64,000 nt of DNA from Larimichthys crocea (lineage: Eukaryota; Chordata; Actinopteri; Sciaenidae), in NCBI RefSeq assembly GCF_000972845.2, contig NC_040021.1, positions 4,651,969-4,715,968 on the forward strand. The letters run 5' to 3'. A program made the translations under genes and the position numbers. How positions within the stretch are numbered: the stretch's first letter is position 1; each line of letters begins with the position of its first letter. The notes beneath the pieces are model-generated. The model searched no databases. It had not been told where the DNA came from and saw only the letters and a program-made list of their open reading frames with translations. Positions 12,251-25,686 of this stretch are shown one piece after another.

Positions 12251-15169
12251 TTGGCCTAAAGTGTAACTGCAGACCAAGTGTCGGGGCAGGCAGGAAAGTA
12301 AGAAGGGAGAAAATCAGAAATGGCACCGCAGTGAGAACACGGCAGGAATGTGTTGGAGGCTGCTGGAGCCAGAGGTAGACAGCGAGAAGAATTGTTGTGA
12401 TCTCGGATCGCAATCTCCCAATAAAAGCCAAGATTGACGAGAACAGAGGGGGGCTCTGCGGTCTCTTGTGTAATAAGTTAGGTTTCCAACACAATAAGTG
12501 GCGCACCCCAACCCTGAATACTCCCCGCTTCACTCATCTTCTGCGACAGAAAATTTATGGTCGGCGGTTAACTCCCATTATACCTTGGCTCAGGGCAAAA
12601 GTAGCACCCCCCCTCCCTCCTCCTCCTCCTCCCGCCTGCCTCCTCCTCCTCAGCCACAAGTCAAAGTGCCCTCTCCGAGGGGCCGAGGCTTGAATGATAA
12701 AGCAGTGACGGGGGAAAAGACGAAGATGAAGAGGAGACCCGGGCTGCAGCAGTAAGAGGAGGGAGAGGGGAAGGTAAACAGCACAAGAATATCCAAGACA
12801 GCAAGCACACCGAGACACAAAAACACTCACAGGCATAGAAGGGAGGGAAATAAAAAATATATATAGTGGCAGGAAAAGTGGGAGCCGGGGAGGTGGTAAT
12901 CAGAAGAAAGATGGCGGCTGTAGACACAGACAGAAGGGGAGATGAAGAGTGCTCCCCGAGGGCCTCCAGTCCTGACTAATACAGAGAAGGAGTTCTATAA
13001 ACAGCAGTAACAAACATCTCCCACCGATTCATCGCTCTCTGCTACATTACCTCCGTTCTCTTGTCCTCGAGGCTCGGCTTCTTTGCTCTGTGACCTTAAA
13101 TCCCCCACACTGAGAAAACATGTCAGCCATAACAACTGACAAGTTTATTCATCCCGTGTTCAGCCCAATGAAATCATCAACAAAAGAATAGATATATCTG
13201 CCGACTGCAGCAGACAGTTGATTACGAGGCGGCGTCCTTGACGTGCGGACCTGTTCGAACGCTCTTTGCACTCACGTTTGCTGATCTGCAGATATTCAAA
13301 ATGCGTTTTTCGTTCGGTGATGTCACCTCCGAGCAAAAAGTCCCTCACTATCCTCGCTCCGGTCTTTTTCTGCACCGACTTCACCCTCCGTGTTTGCTCT
13401 TCCCTTTGAGTTTCCTCCAGGTGCTCCGGTTTTCCCCTCCCACGCTCCCACAAGACGTGCATGCGAGATGAAATGAAAACTCCAAATTGCCCACAGCTGC
13501 CATGCGTTGGTCTGTCTGTCTGTGTTGGCCCTGTGATGGACTGGTTGACTGGCATGAATAAATGTTAGAACGGACGACGAAATGAATAATTAACGAGTGG
13601 AGGTGGGTGTTTCTGTGCCGTGCGCCTGACTGCCGTCCTGCTCTCGACTCCGCTCTCTGTTGCTTTATTCTGGTCGCCGGGTTTCCTCATCTTTACAGAC
13701 TGTGTGTCAGAGCTTGACATTAAAACCCAAAACCCAATGGGACCTGCCTAGAACAAACTTGAGCATGCTTGCACTGAATTTTCCATTTAATTTCTTTGCT
13801 TTGGGTCAGGACTGTTTCAAAATGTTAAAACACTCTTACCCCCGGCTTAATGATGAGAAGTTACATAGCAACGATGGAATCCAAGAGAATTTGGGACATA
13901 ATTTCCAAGTCGGGGTCCAATTTCCATCTTTCTTTAAAGAGCGTGCGTCACAACGCGAGCCATATTGACGGAACTCCTCGTCCCACCCCCTCCGTCAGGT
14001 TGTGTTTTCTGCTTCGGGCTCCGCACTCGTTTGTTTGCCTGACTTCTCCTCCGTCTCTTCCACTCCAATTCTACGTCTGGGCCCGTGTGTGCGTCTGCTC
14101 GGCGCATCAGCTTCCGCTCGGATGCTCCTTCCACTCGATGTGACTCTGTTTGTAAGTCTTCTGTAGTTAATGTATGGATTGTGTAACAGCTCTACGTGAA
14201 AACACCCCTCATGTGGAAGTTTGTGTTTTTGGTGAAATGGAGCAGTGGCGGCAGATTTCATTTGACCGGTTCGACGAGTTTATTCTAGTGTTGTGGGAAA
14301 ACAATCCTGTCATCAGGCTGAAGGGTTTGCAGTCATCACATTGACTACATTCAGCCTTGACTCGGATATAGCATTGGTTGTTAGCGTAATGAAACCGACA
14401 ATTACAGGCTACAGTGCAAACATTCCCTCTGTGGCTTTTCATAACCAGAGGCCTTTTTAGTGTAGTCACGCGGGCTTGGCCCTAAATGGTTCGACTCTGC
14501 ATTCCAATAAAGACGACAGAAGAGAAGAAGAAACCAACAACAAAAAAAAACCTCACCTCTGGAGGATGAAGTCTCCTAAATGTGATTAAAGAGAAATACC
14601 GGCACACTGTCTGTCCTGACCCCCATTAACGGAGCTGGAGAAAACAGAGCCACCACGCATCTCTCTCCGTTCCACACGCCGTGCCACTAAGCAGGACCTT
14701 TTGCTCAAACCGCATTAACTAACAGCAGATGAAAGAACTCGATACACGGCGTGCCGGGGCTGTGCTGACGCCGAGCTGATGCAATCCCACCTACAAACAC
14801 GATCCCTGCCTTTTACCATTTCCCCCTCCGTCTCTTTCAGGCGGGAAGGACGGGAGAAATGAAATAACACGTCGCAGCGAAAGGGAATATTTCTTTTCTG
14901 GTCCCCCCCTTCTATCCAGGGGTAAGGCACCGCCGAGGCCTTATTAGCGCTTGTTAAAAGCGGAGCAGAGCAGGAGTTTACAGAACATGACTGAGAGTGA
15001 GGGAAGAGACTAAACACTTCAAGTGTTGGTTGGAACACTGCGATCCAGCTGGGAGCAGCTGCACCCTGCTTTCAATAACACACTGGCTTGCCCCACTTTC
15101 ATTTGTTCAGGATCAGTCGAGAGACAACCTGCAGGGAAGACACTGTCGCTCTTCGTGACTGTGCTCTAG

Positions 15170-15260
15170 GACGCGGGCTTCCAAACTTTTCCATGCCAAG
15201 GCCCCGGGGCCTTGCAGGATATATATTTCCTCACTTCTATTACTCATATTTTGAATGATT
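15170..15260 (+). mobile_element. Possible hAT-like terminus fragment
   Basis: GCTTCCAAACTTTTCCATGC followed by CAAGGCCCCGGGGCC resembles the TTCCCAAACTTTTT...AAGGCCCCC start of fish hAT-type repeats. Only this edge is recognisable; extent and orientation are uncertain. Confidence 0.3.
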
Positions 15261-17757
15261 CTACTAGATTTAATATTTCTATTTTTCATTATTAAGCACT
15301 GTTTGTCAGTTTAACTTTAAACAACTCTGTGTGTCAGTGTGTGTGTCTTTGAGATTTTATCCCTTATTCATAAACATGTAAATTTTGCAGCGTGAGCGCT
15401 CGGCAGCCAGCTAAACTTCAGGGGAAGAGCAGTTTTTGTGCAGACACAGACCATTACCGGGCCAACGCCGACAGTTTGTGTGATGAATGATGTTTTGACT
15501 GGCAGCCAATTAGAAAGAAGGACACGGCAAATAAGATTCTGATACGTTATATATTATCAGAGGTTCATCCAACATGTGCCACTTTGCACATCTGACATGA
15601 TACCTCTGTTACATACGTGTGATGTACGTCTTAAACATCGGTCCTGACACTAGTCTAGACAGCACAGTGAAGTCCATCAATCTTCCTCTTGGGGGCCCCG
15701 GTTTGTTGTTTATTCAGTTCCCTTGTGCAATGATTGGGTTTTCACCCCCTCACTCGCTCGCAGCTCCTATTCTCCGAGTGTGTAACCAGCCACTGCGCAC
15801 AGCTGTCATGTGTCTGGTGAAAGCGGTGTGACTGACACTCATTGTTCAAGATTGAATATGCATTTTTCCCTCCAGGACTGACGCATGCCAAATGAAGGAC
15901 ATTCCCCTGATTGATGGCATCTATTTATAATAGAGCTCTCTTTTTTTTTCTTGTACAGATTTTCTCTCCATTTGTCTCCCCACCCTGTGCCGACCTTTGA
16001 CAGGCCCCGAACTAGAATCCACTGCTGGGTAAACAGTGGGAGATGAACTTGAATGCCGTATCCAGAGTTATTGGAAATCTCTTATAGTTCGCCTCAACTT
16101 TCCATTAAGAGGTGAGAGAGAAAAAAAAAAAATCACCCTTTCCTTGCAGGAATTATGCATGGGCGCAAGGAAGGAGAAAGGAGGGAGGAGAGCGAACTCC
16201 TGAGCACCAAGGTTAGATCACAAACATAATCAATAATGCACTGCCTATTGTGTTTCAGCACTGCAGTCGGCTCAGCTCAGTTCCATTCAAGTGAATCCAC
16301 AGTGTTGGACTGGCCCGGGCTCCTGTGCGCTAAGTAAACAGTCCAGATGAAAGATGGGTCTACTGGAAGGCAACGACAGTAGCAACAGCAGAGGAAGGGA
16401 AGGGAAGAAGAAGGGGATGATGGCCTGAACAGATGAGAGGGAACGTGGGCGGACTTGGAAGGAGAATGAGGCACAGAGGGAGTGCCTGGTTGCCACTGCT
16501 GCAGATGTTGTTTGTGAGTCTTCACACAACGTTGCGCTCCATCCGCAATCCACCAAAAAAGGGGATGGAGAGACTGTGGCCCGGGGCTGAAACGCTAGAT
16601 GGTGAAATGACGCCAATAAAGACAAAAACGACTACACATCTTCTCTGGTGCGCTCACAGTGTGATACATACTTCATTTGCCTCGTCTTTTGCACTCCTCG
16701 CCCCGTTCCTCCTGCCACGGCTCACAATAGCCATCGACGCTTCAGCAGAATGCTTCCTTTAACGGCTAATCCGTGCCTCGGGCGGCGGCACCCGGTTTCG
16801 TATTGCAAACCGAAACAGTGGCAGGTAAAACTACAAGTCAACTGCATTTCTGTCCTGTCATACTCTTCATGGGCCCCTGTGAGCGCGTTAAAATGAGTTA
16901 TTCCCGTTCCTGTTTTTTTTTTTCCCCCGATGACAACACGCAATAGACACGGTGACAAACGGCCCATTCCGTGTTATTGCTGCTATATTGCCTTGTAATG
17001 CAGATGGCACGCGTCTCCCCCTCTGGATTATTGATCTGCTCATGTGTAACATGGACCCAGTAAACATGACAACGGCTCTGTCACAGCACAGGGGATGTGA
17101 GTGTGTGTACGGATTACTAATCATATATAAAAACACATGAGATCATAGACACGACTGAACCCTGAAATGCACTCACACATTTCTCTCTCGTGCTCATAAC
17201 GCCACAGGTGGGATTTTTTATTTTTTTTGTATCTTGACTTTTTTTTTTTATTGGGCCACGTTGAAGACGTTGCCTGTCACAAAGTTCCTTCAATTGTAAA
17301 CACACCCCTGCGATTACACGATCACGAAGAACCACGTAAAAAACCTACGAGCTGCATTTAATACAAAGTACGCGTTGATCTAATTCCAGGTCCGTGAACA
17401 GGACGCACGCCGGCTGGAACCTGTGCGCTCGTGCTTATTGTGTGTGTTTGGGAGATGGTAATGGTCTAGTCTGGTCTCGGTGTGACCGGAGGTAGAGATT
17501 TCTTCCCTCCTTGCTTCCACAGTCTGTCGGATCTGATCCTCCCAGTGTGTCCTCTGTGGTGTCTGCTTCTGTTCCCCCTTTCCTGTCCACGAGCACGGGG
17601 CCAGCAGACGGGAACAGGCTTCCAGCGCCTTGGCCTGGTAGCCTGGCTCCCCACAGCCTAGTCATTACTGCTGGCTAACAAGCAGAGAGGCGAGGTACGT
17701 CTGCGCCTGCTCTTCCCCTTAACTAACAAAGAGAAGGACCTCACGGGTAACTGTGGT

Positions 17758-17778
17758 AGCAGCAGCAGCAGCAGCAGC
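17758..17778. repeat. (AGC)7 trinucleotide run
   Basis: A pure AGC/CAG run in intron 1, not in any supported reading frame. Confidence 0.95.
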
Positions 17779-17996
17779 GGCACACAGGCACAGGCTCCTG
17801 CTGGACTCATAATAGTGCTTTCTCATTATATGCTGTCTCCAGGGGGGGAAAAGAAAAAAAAAAAAAAAGATGTACATGCTGGGCTACAGGTCCTTTCAAC
17901 TAGGCATTGTGGGACTACAGGGGTAGAGAGGAAGGAACATTATGTGCACGACCTGTCACATGCCACTGCTTTGAATTATCTTTACATAGTGATGCT

Positions 17997-18026
17997 TGTG
18001 TGTGTGTGTGCGTGTGTGTGTGTGTG
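17997..18026. repeat. Interrupted (TG)n microsatellite
   Basis: A TG tract with one CG interruption. Confidence 0.95.
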
Positions 18027-18274
18027 CATCCTCACGTGTGCTCAGCTGGGTGTTTACACGCTTCCTTAATGCCATTTTTTTTAATATTTGCTGGTTCCCT
18101 CAGAGGAGTTCCTCAGAGAAGGAGAAGAAGGGGACGTGAAATAAGTTGATTTGATTCCAGTGGATCAATCAGAGCCCGGGGGGCGACACAGGGGGAAAGG
18201 CAAAGACTCACAGAGCCCATACGTACTCGGGCGTACATGGTACAAACCAAAACCCAGGCCTACATGCTTACAAA

Positions 18275-18313
18275 TATCTATATCTATATCTATATCTATA
18301 TCTATATCTATAT
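18275..18313. repeat. (TATATC)n hexanucleotide array
   Basis: About six tandem TATATC units followed by a degenerate TATTCTATATA continuation. Confidence 0.95.
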
Positions 18314-20539
18314 TCTATATATATTCTATTGGCTCTGTAAGTGTTTCCCAAAAAAGTTGGCAGTTGTTATCAGTGAAAGGGGACGGAGGCGTGGGATATG
18401 TTCATTAATGACTTGTGAATTACTCTTAAATCCACGGGCCCGCTGCTTGTTTGACAGTTGTTTTTCATCCATTTTCGGGTTGCGTGTCCATATTGAAGTG
18501 GGCTGTATTTTGGCAGCATTTTCTGTTGACATTTCATTTAGTCAGCTCGATATCTCATCTTTGCTCAGGCACCAAAAGTCTCTCTCGGTCTATTATAAGC
18601 TAATGAGACTCACGTTACCTAACTCGCTCGAGCAAATCTAGTGGATTATTACGCTCTCAGGGCGATCGCTGCCGCTTTGTGAAACAGCAGCGCGATCCGC
18701 ACGGCGTCTTGTACAGATTATGGATTCAACATTTTTTAGCTGTGTTGAATATACGATCTCGGTGACGGGCTGTCTTCTTACAGGAAGGTGGACAAAGTCT
18801 CATAAGATCTAATGCAATCCAATGCAATAGCGCTGCAATATATCTACTTTTGTGAAGGTTTTTTTTTTTTTTCTCTTGACACTGTGTCAGAGAGGTGTTG
18901 ACTCAGATCAATAGTCATTTCTGAAGCCGTAGTTTGTGGTGGTGTTGTAGCGCGTTACATTATGCTGTCAGTGTTTTCATTATTTCTCGATATAACAGAA
19001 ACACCTGTGTATCGTATTGCAATGTGCCGTTAGGTGTTACTTGTTTTTCTTCCATCGGACAGCGCACGGCGGAGCAAACTGTGACCTCGAAAGCGACAGC
19101 TGGATCGACATCCTTCCGACACAGACTATGAAGGCGCATACGCACCTACATGACGGATACGCCACGGCGAGTTGACTGACCATTTTCCGTATCTAAAATT
19201 TGCATGAACGCGACTCGCCCTCAACTTCATGCAAATGAGTCTGTCCACCCGAACGTGACAGCTCATGAAACTCAGATCAAAATGTGAAACTGGCCACTGC
19301 TGGGTAAATATGAATCAAGATTCTGTTACTGCATTGCCCGTTTGCCGCCACAAACGTTGTCAGAACATCATGTACTGCGGCATTTCACATTAATTATCCA
19401 GACTGTGGCGACCCGCCATAGTCTAATCTGTCCCGCTACAGTTTTATAATTGAAACGAACATATTTTTACAGTATTTGACGGTGGAAGGCTCGGCTCAGC
19501 TCAGCGATGACTCATTCTTTAGGGAAACACTGTACTCTTTAGCTGCACTGTGAGAGAAAGTTTCTGCTGAGGCGGCCAAGTACCGGCCAACTTGCAGTTA
19601 CGTCACCCGCCAGCTGGAGCGCTCAGCCTCGGCCTCCGTACATGTAACGGAAATATTTGTTGCAAAGCTTTCGCATTAAATTGCATAACAGTATGCAAAG
19701 TGTGTAACTGTGCCTGAGCCTGGATCTTGCATCATAAGTGCAATGTGTTATGAACACAGCAGCTGAATAAGTTACTGCTTCTCGGCTCCTGAATATATTT
19801 TCATATAGATTTTTAAAAAAACGTAAATCCTGCTATCTAAGTATCACAATAGCTCTGATCCAGCCCGTTCTATTTGAGGTGCATTTTGCCTGTTTGTTAA
19901 AATAAAATTTTGATGCTGGATTTTGGCACAAAAAATGATTCAAAACCTGCAAACATACAAAATGTACTACTGCACCGTGGTGAGTCAAAACTCCTTTTTA
20001 AGTCCTTGTTGCTTCAATAGCTTGTACACCGGTAATACAAAACGCAGACATCAGTTACCGCCTCACAATACCGGCATCGCCATCTGATATGTACTCCGGT
20101 CACGCAGCTGATCTTTGACAGGTTGCACTGTGCGGAGCCGCCCTGAGACCAGAGCTCTGACCCCTGGTAATGGGTCTCTAGGGTGGGTGGGTGGGTGAGG
20201 AGGGGGAGGCCGAGCCTATTCCGCTTTGTACAGTTGTAAACCGGCCGGCTCCTCTCATGGGACCGACTCCCCCCCACGTTGCAACCTCTCGTCACCTTTC
20301 CTTCCCTCCCCTCCTTCCCTCCTCAATACCACACTGCGATCAAGCGACGCTGTTGCCAAGGTTACTTAGGGATGGGAGGGGGGTTGGAGGTACAGATGAG
20401 GTGGTTTATTATCTTCCTTCATGGCTGATATGAGACGAAAACATGACGGTGGCACAGGTATTGATGGAATTTTGAACTGGTGGCAGACATACAGTGAGAG
20501 TAAATATATAGGTTTCTGAGAAACTGCTACTATATCAGC

Positions 20540-20540
<1 letters not shown>

Positions 20541-20573
<33 letters not shown>
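20541..20573. repeat. (TA)n(TG)n microsatellite
   Basis: Four TA units run directly into about twelve TG units. Confidence 0.95.
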
Positions 20574-20995
20574 CTAGGCACAGCAGAGGTTGGTGAAGCT
20601 TAGCAGACTCTGTGGAATGTAAACTAGCCACTGCAGCACTCCTGCCTGGCCTCAGTCAGACGCTGCCCCATCGGGGGAATCCAGCGTCCAGCACGCGGGG
20701 GCCGCCGTCCCCCCCGTTTAAAACCGCCTGCCTAGCACCCACCTTGTTTTCCAGTTGCCACGGTGATTTGCTCACCTTGTCTCTATTTTCAAGCCATGTG
20801 CAGATAAGTAGAGTCTGAACAAAAAAGGCAAAGCAGTCGCTCACCGTGTATTATCATTTCGCGGCTCCATCTCCCCAGATGATTGCCCAAGGGAAGGTTC
20901 AGTGCTTTAATCTAATCTGATGACAAATGATTTGATTAGCTTGGCCGCTGATTAACCTCTTCCTCTGTGTTTTGTGCACATGTAGCTGAGCAAGT

Positions 20996-21024
<29 letters not shown>
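20996..21024. repeat. (CA)14 microsatellite
   Basis: Uninterrupted CA tract followed by a C-rich segment. Confidence 0.97.
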
Positions 21025-21027
<3 letters not shown>

Positions 21028-22741
21028 CCCCCCACCCCCCACACATCTTCCCATCCCTCGCTGGATGCGGCGCTACAAATGTCAGCGTGCTACAGAATGT
21101 GTCACCGCACTTGATGCATTGTGTTGTGCGTGTTTGCGGTGTGGCTCCGCTGCACCCATGGCTCACCAGCCATCTGCAGCCTACTGAGGGACACATGATG
21201 ATGACGGCTGAGTCACCCATTAGCCCAAATTAGAGCCATCCTTCCACCATTCAAGACAGGGCCGCTGGCAATGCCACGCAGTCAAGGCCATTACGGAAAA
21301 ACACGCGCTAAACTGATTTTGCTCTGCAAATACCATTAACTGGTGCCCCCAAGATTATAAATATCCAAACTCCCAATCTGACGATGAGAATGGGCTTGGA
21401 CGGGGAAGCGTGTTACGAAAATCCTGCATCAATGTCATGGACTTCTTCACTGGTTGCCAGAAGGCAGAGAGACGAGGGTAATGGCTACGACAGGCCAAAA
21501 AATGAAGCAACAAAGAAAAACTACAATAGCTGCTGGGGGGAGTTTCATGAGGAGGTGCGTTAAAGACGAATAGTGTGAGTATATAAAATGAAAATGAAAG
21601 CTTTGTAATCAGCCGAAAGCTCCCTTAGATTAAAGAGTCAAAATGTGTTATTGTATTTAGAAATCTGAGGGGGAAAAAAACTAAAGATTTTTAAGTTTAG
21701 ACCTTGGAAAAAGTGCTCTCTGGAATGGCTACAATAATGGTGGTCCATGCTGTTCAAGCAGTCTTGGTTTGGTAAACATCTGTCCTGCATTGGGGGGCCA
21801 ATTTGTCCAAACAACATAGCCACTTCAGGCTTGGGGGAAATTGCTATTTTGTCCATACAACCTATTTCGATCCACTCATGCTTCCTTTATGCCACAAACG
21901 CGTGCACCCCAACCCCCCCGTCTCTCTCACCATTTCCTTTACTTGGGGGTTCCTCATCGAATGTCGACAGCGACTAAATATTCTCCCTGCAGAAATCGGC
22001 GCTAGATTATCATTTCTTTCCAAGTTGCCAAGAGAGAGTGAGAAAAAAAAAAAAAGATATCACTCATATCTTTGTGATTTCAAATTTACAAATCCCGGCA
22101 GTGCACAAGCGGTGGTGTGCTCTTCAAATGAAATGCACAACCCTGCGTCACATCTACAAGGGTGGGGGAAGTGTGGCAGAGACTGCAGGGCACGTGTATT
22201 AATCCTAACAGTGTTAATGACTACCGAAACCAGCCAAATGCACCGGTTCGCAGGGTTTATTTTATCGACCTGTGAATTGCACGAGCCAGAATGTATCCAG
22301 GTGAGCTCTCCTCGACATTTTCAAACGCTGCATGGACTCCTAAACGGAGCTAAAAGATGTTCATCTCCGAGCAAGAGTTCAAAAGTTAACTTTGTTTTAA
22401 CTGTTGAATATAATTTAGAAATCTCTCACCAGTTTTTCCTCTGCCTTATGATGCTTTCTTACTAAAAGCAGTGAGAAGACTGTGGCTGTGGATAGCCTGT
22501 GGCGTGGGCTGAACTCTGGACTTACAGTAATGTGTCTATTTATTCAAGACAACAAAGGGCCTTGTGTGATAAATACCATTGGGTGGGGAGGCTTGCAATG
22601 CAGACTCTCGTGTTTGAGACGGAAATGCAACCAGTTTATTAGTGAAAATGTGACTGAATGCTGATTAACTCGAAGACACAACGCGACACTTTGACGGCTC
22701 TTTTCATTACGTGTTTGTGTATCTGCATTATTTACACTGGC

Positions 22742-22783
22742 ACAATAGTCATGCAGCTTCATACAAAGCTGCATGACTATTGT
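22742..22783. repeat. Perfect 18-bp inverted repeat with 6-nt loop (hairpin)
   Basis: The left arm ACAATAGTCATGCAGCTT (22742-22759) is the exact reverse complement of the right arm AAGCTGCATGACTATTGT (22766-22783), with loop CATACA. An outer CATTAT / ATAATG pair can extend the stem past an asymmetric bulge. It could be a MITE relic, a cruciform or a small-RNA hairpin; no family is recognised. Confidence 0.9.
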
Positions 22784-25641
22784 ATACATAATGTTCCCTT
22801 TGAGATAATGACGCACATTCATAGCTCTCGTGTGTGTTTGAGTTTCATACAGTCAGATAGTGAAACACATGTTTAAAGTACATAGATGTGAGGGTACAAA
22901 TCAAACAGAGGGAATTCATTTCAAATTAATACACAAATTATTCATTTGAAGTTGCATAAACTGTTAATAGTTTTGCCACAGTCTGTTAAATACAGATGGT
23001 ATGATCTTCCGGACAGTTTTAGCTACGAACCTGCTGTCGTTGGTACAAACTTTGCTCGAGAAATGTCGAGCAAAAAGGTGAATCACTGCCATTTTTAGAG
23101 AATCAATCCAACTACGTCAGTCGGCATGTACTTGAATCCATCTTTTCAGTAAAATTGATTGGACATCTTCAGTAGAAGGATTTAATGGTGCCACAAGAGG
23201 GTTTCGGATGCTTGAAGCGCATCCAGCATTGTGACTATATGCACTCAGGGAAATCACAGAGTGAGTGTACCAACGCGGACGACCAGAGGGGCCTGTTCTG
23301 TCTTTAGAACTAATGACATTTTTACGGAGACCTAAATGAGTCTGCTTATCTGATGTAGGCTCTTACGCATGGCTGCTTATTGGGTTCATGCCCTGTCAAG
23401 CTCATGCAAAACTATGAAAATGACCTATGAGAGAGCAGCTTTGGGGCTGACTCGCATGAAAGGAATGGGGTGTTGCGAGTTCACGTCTGGCCTCTCGGTA
23501 GATGATCTCATCATCGGACCCTGAATCCTGGAAGCTATCGGCCCATCGGACACGTGACTCCTGCTCCTCAGGCTCATGATGTATGTGGATGCAGGCAAAG
23601 CCACAACCAATCCAACATGGCCACAACAGTTTCTGGCTGTCACAGAGGCCCACCTGGTGCATTTGCGCTTATGCAAATATTTATCTGAGTTCACACTTGG
23701 CTTAATTTGACAAGAGCAAACCGGGTCTTGAATGGCTTTGGATGCAAAATGGTAATTACTCCTAAACCGAGTCGGAATAATGAACTTGTTAGCATGCTCA
23801 GCCTCCTGGAATTCATTACCAGCGCCCGACACCGCACTCCTGACGGAGCAAAAACCTGATCTGTTTATCCGGTCCCTCATTTGAGCAGACACGTTGGACG
23901 TGAGACATGTACCTGTGTACATACAGTAAACACACATATATAAATCAGCTGAGACTGATCAACCTTGTCCCGGCTTCCTTCTGCCTCACGTGATCACACA
24001 CTCAGGAAAACATTACCTGTGCAAATTCAGAGGCAGGCGAAGCAGGAAGATCTTGGACGGTACATTTTATTAAGCTCTTTGAAAGAATGCAAGAGGCTGA
24101 CAGTTTCAAATTAGATGAAGGCTGTGAATATTCATGTCACCAATTAAACAACTGAAAATATGTTCTTTTAAATGGGGGCAAGGCAGCCATGTGACTGGTA
24201 TTAAAGCTATTTTTGAAAGCGCTCTCAAACGCACTTCCCTACCAGGACATTTCCAGCATCTTTTGAGGAGTTTCCTCATATTTTATAGCCAATGTAAATA
24301 TCTGAAATTTGAAACTTAAAAAGACGTTTTCAAATCAGCCTTTAAATCATGAGAAAGTACGATGAGATGATCCATTCTGAAAAAACTGCATCAGTGAGAG
24401 AAGCTCCAGCAGTGAGACAGGAGGAAGTGGCTTTCTTCCTCTTCCTGTTTCTTTTAAGGCAAAAACATTTCTGTGGTTGTCTTTGTTTCACAAACCAGTG
24501 AGGCGTGTTTTCACACGTTCCAGTTTGCAAAAAGGTAATGCTGAACTTTGCACAATTGAGGTTGAAGAACAGCCTGCCAAAGTAGAACGTTGGAATTCAT
24601 ATAGAACGTGACAGTGAAAAAGTATCAAGAGTCTCATTAAACGATACAAAATGCAATAAAATGTCTTGCAGTGATCTAAAATAGGAATAAACAGACAAAC
24701 AAAACAAACAAAAAAAAGTGCTGGAAGAATTCATCCCGGCTATTACATCTTGAGCGAAGCAAAGTGTTCTCAAAGCGCCGCGTTGGCTCGTTCTCTGCTT
24801 CGCACGGCCTCATTTCTCTCGGCGTCTTCCCTTCCAGCTGGGTCAAGGACAGATCAGGGCCGACGCGCCTCCAGTCAAACATTTGTCCCTTTTTTCTGTC
24901 TAAAGAAAACGCTCGCGGGCACTATGCGTATTTATCCGGCGTTCAAAGTCAATGGCGCCGCCCAGACGGGCTTACAATCAATGCACACATTGCTGATTAG
25001 GTTTCTGATGCGTGTTTGGGAGGTAAACATTTGAATGGCAGTACAAACAGACTGTGACAGACGCCGCTGCGCGCCTTGCCAAGTCTGTCACACGCCGGCG
25101 ACTGTAGATTCACGATCACATTCTGCCATGACGCAGCCATGCCAGTTCCTTGTAGAGACTGATATTTGTGAAATATTGGTTCCTTCCGACGTTGGCAATT
25201 TGACGACGATAAACTAATTCCAATCGCCGCCCTCCCTGTGACTCACTCTGGATACAAGTGTTGGCTAAACGCCTGATATCTGTGAAACATAACACAGCTT
25301 TTTTTTTTTTTACCAGTGTAATTCAGCACCTGGAAGAGAGGGAGAGCTATATTAGGATTGTAGCGTATGTGGTGACAGATAAAGAGATTTTCAGGGCCGC
25401 GGCGTTTAATGGAAACAGCTGGGCAGCATGTGGGTTAATGTAATGGCTTTGCATGTTGAGCAGAAGTGGTGCTAAGCCCGGGCTATCAGAGAGTCATCGA
25501 CGGAGCAGACCCGCCGTTCCATCTCTCTCATGCTCAGTCTCGCTGGCCTCGTATCTTTCACTCCCCTCTAAGCACCCATCAATTGAGGCAGTGAAGCCAT
25601 CAGTGCCCACGCTTAGCCCGCCTGTCTCATTGCTTGGATAG

Positions 25642-25644
<3 letters not shown>

Positions 25645-25684
<40 letters not shown>
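25645..25684. repeat. (TG)20 microsatellite
   Basis: Uninterrupted TG tract. Confidence 0.98.

Positions 25685-25686
<2 letters not shown>

Larger units (their letters stand above)
4974..15000 (-). other. fut8 intron 1, 3' part
   Basis: This is non-coding sequence between the predicted fut8 exons. It contains a 21-base A run (8323-8343), a (CA)20 tract (9774-9813), GA-rich runs (about 11558-11615), a pyrimidine tract (about 12600-12655) and one degenerate hAT-like element (about 11888-12250). The remainder is unremarkable single-copy-looking DNA. An AT-rich block at about 10735-10850 could be regulatory, but nothing proves it. Confidence 0.6.
15001..25000 (-). other. fut8 intron 1, middle part
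   Basis: No exon is recognisable. Contents seen are a possible hAT-like fragment near 15170-15260, an AGC7 run, two TG/CA tracts plus a TATATC array, a TA/TG tract at 20541-20573, a CA tract at 20996-21024 and a perfect hairpin at 22742-22783. The longest ORF here (21803-22465 +) passes through a poly-A run and is judged fortuitous. Confidence 0.6.

Noticed and set aside
21803..22465. 220-codon plus-strand ORF, the longest in the window
   Set aside because: It reads through a poly-A run (KKKK), overlaps another ORF in a different frame, has no recognised domain and no splice or codon-bias support. A chance ORF is most likely.
23425..23937. 170-codon minus-strand ORF
   Set aside because: No similarity recognised, no regular pattern of domains, and it overlaps a second minus-strand ORF in another frame. 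Treated as fortuitous.
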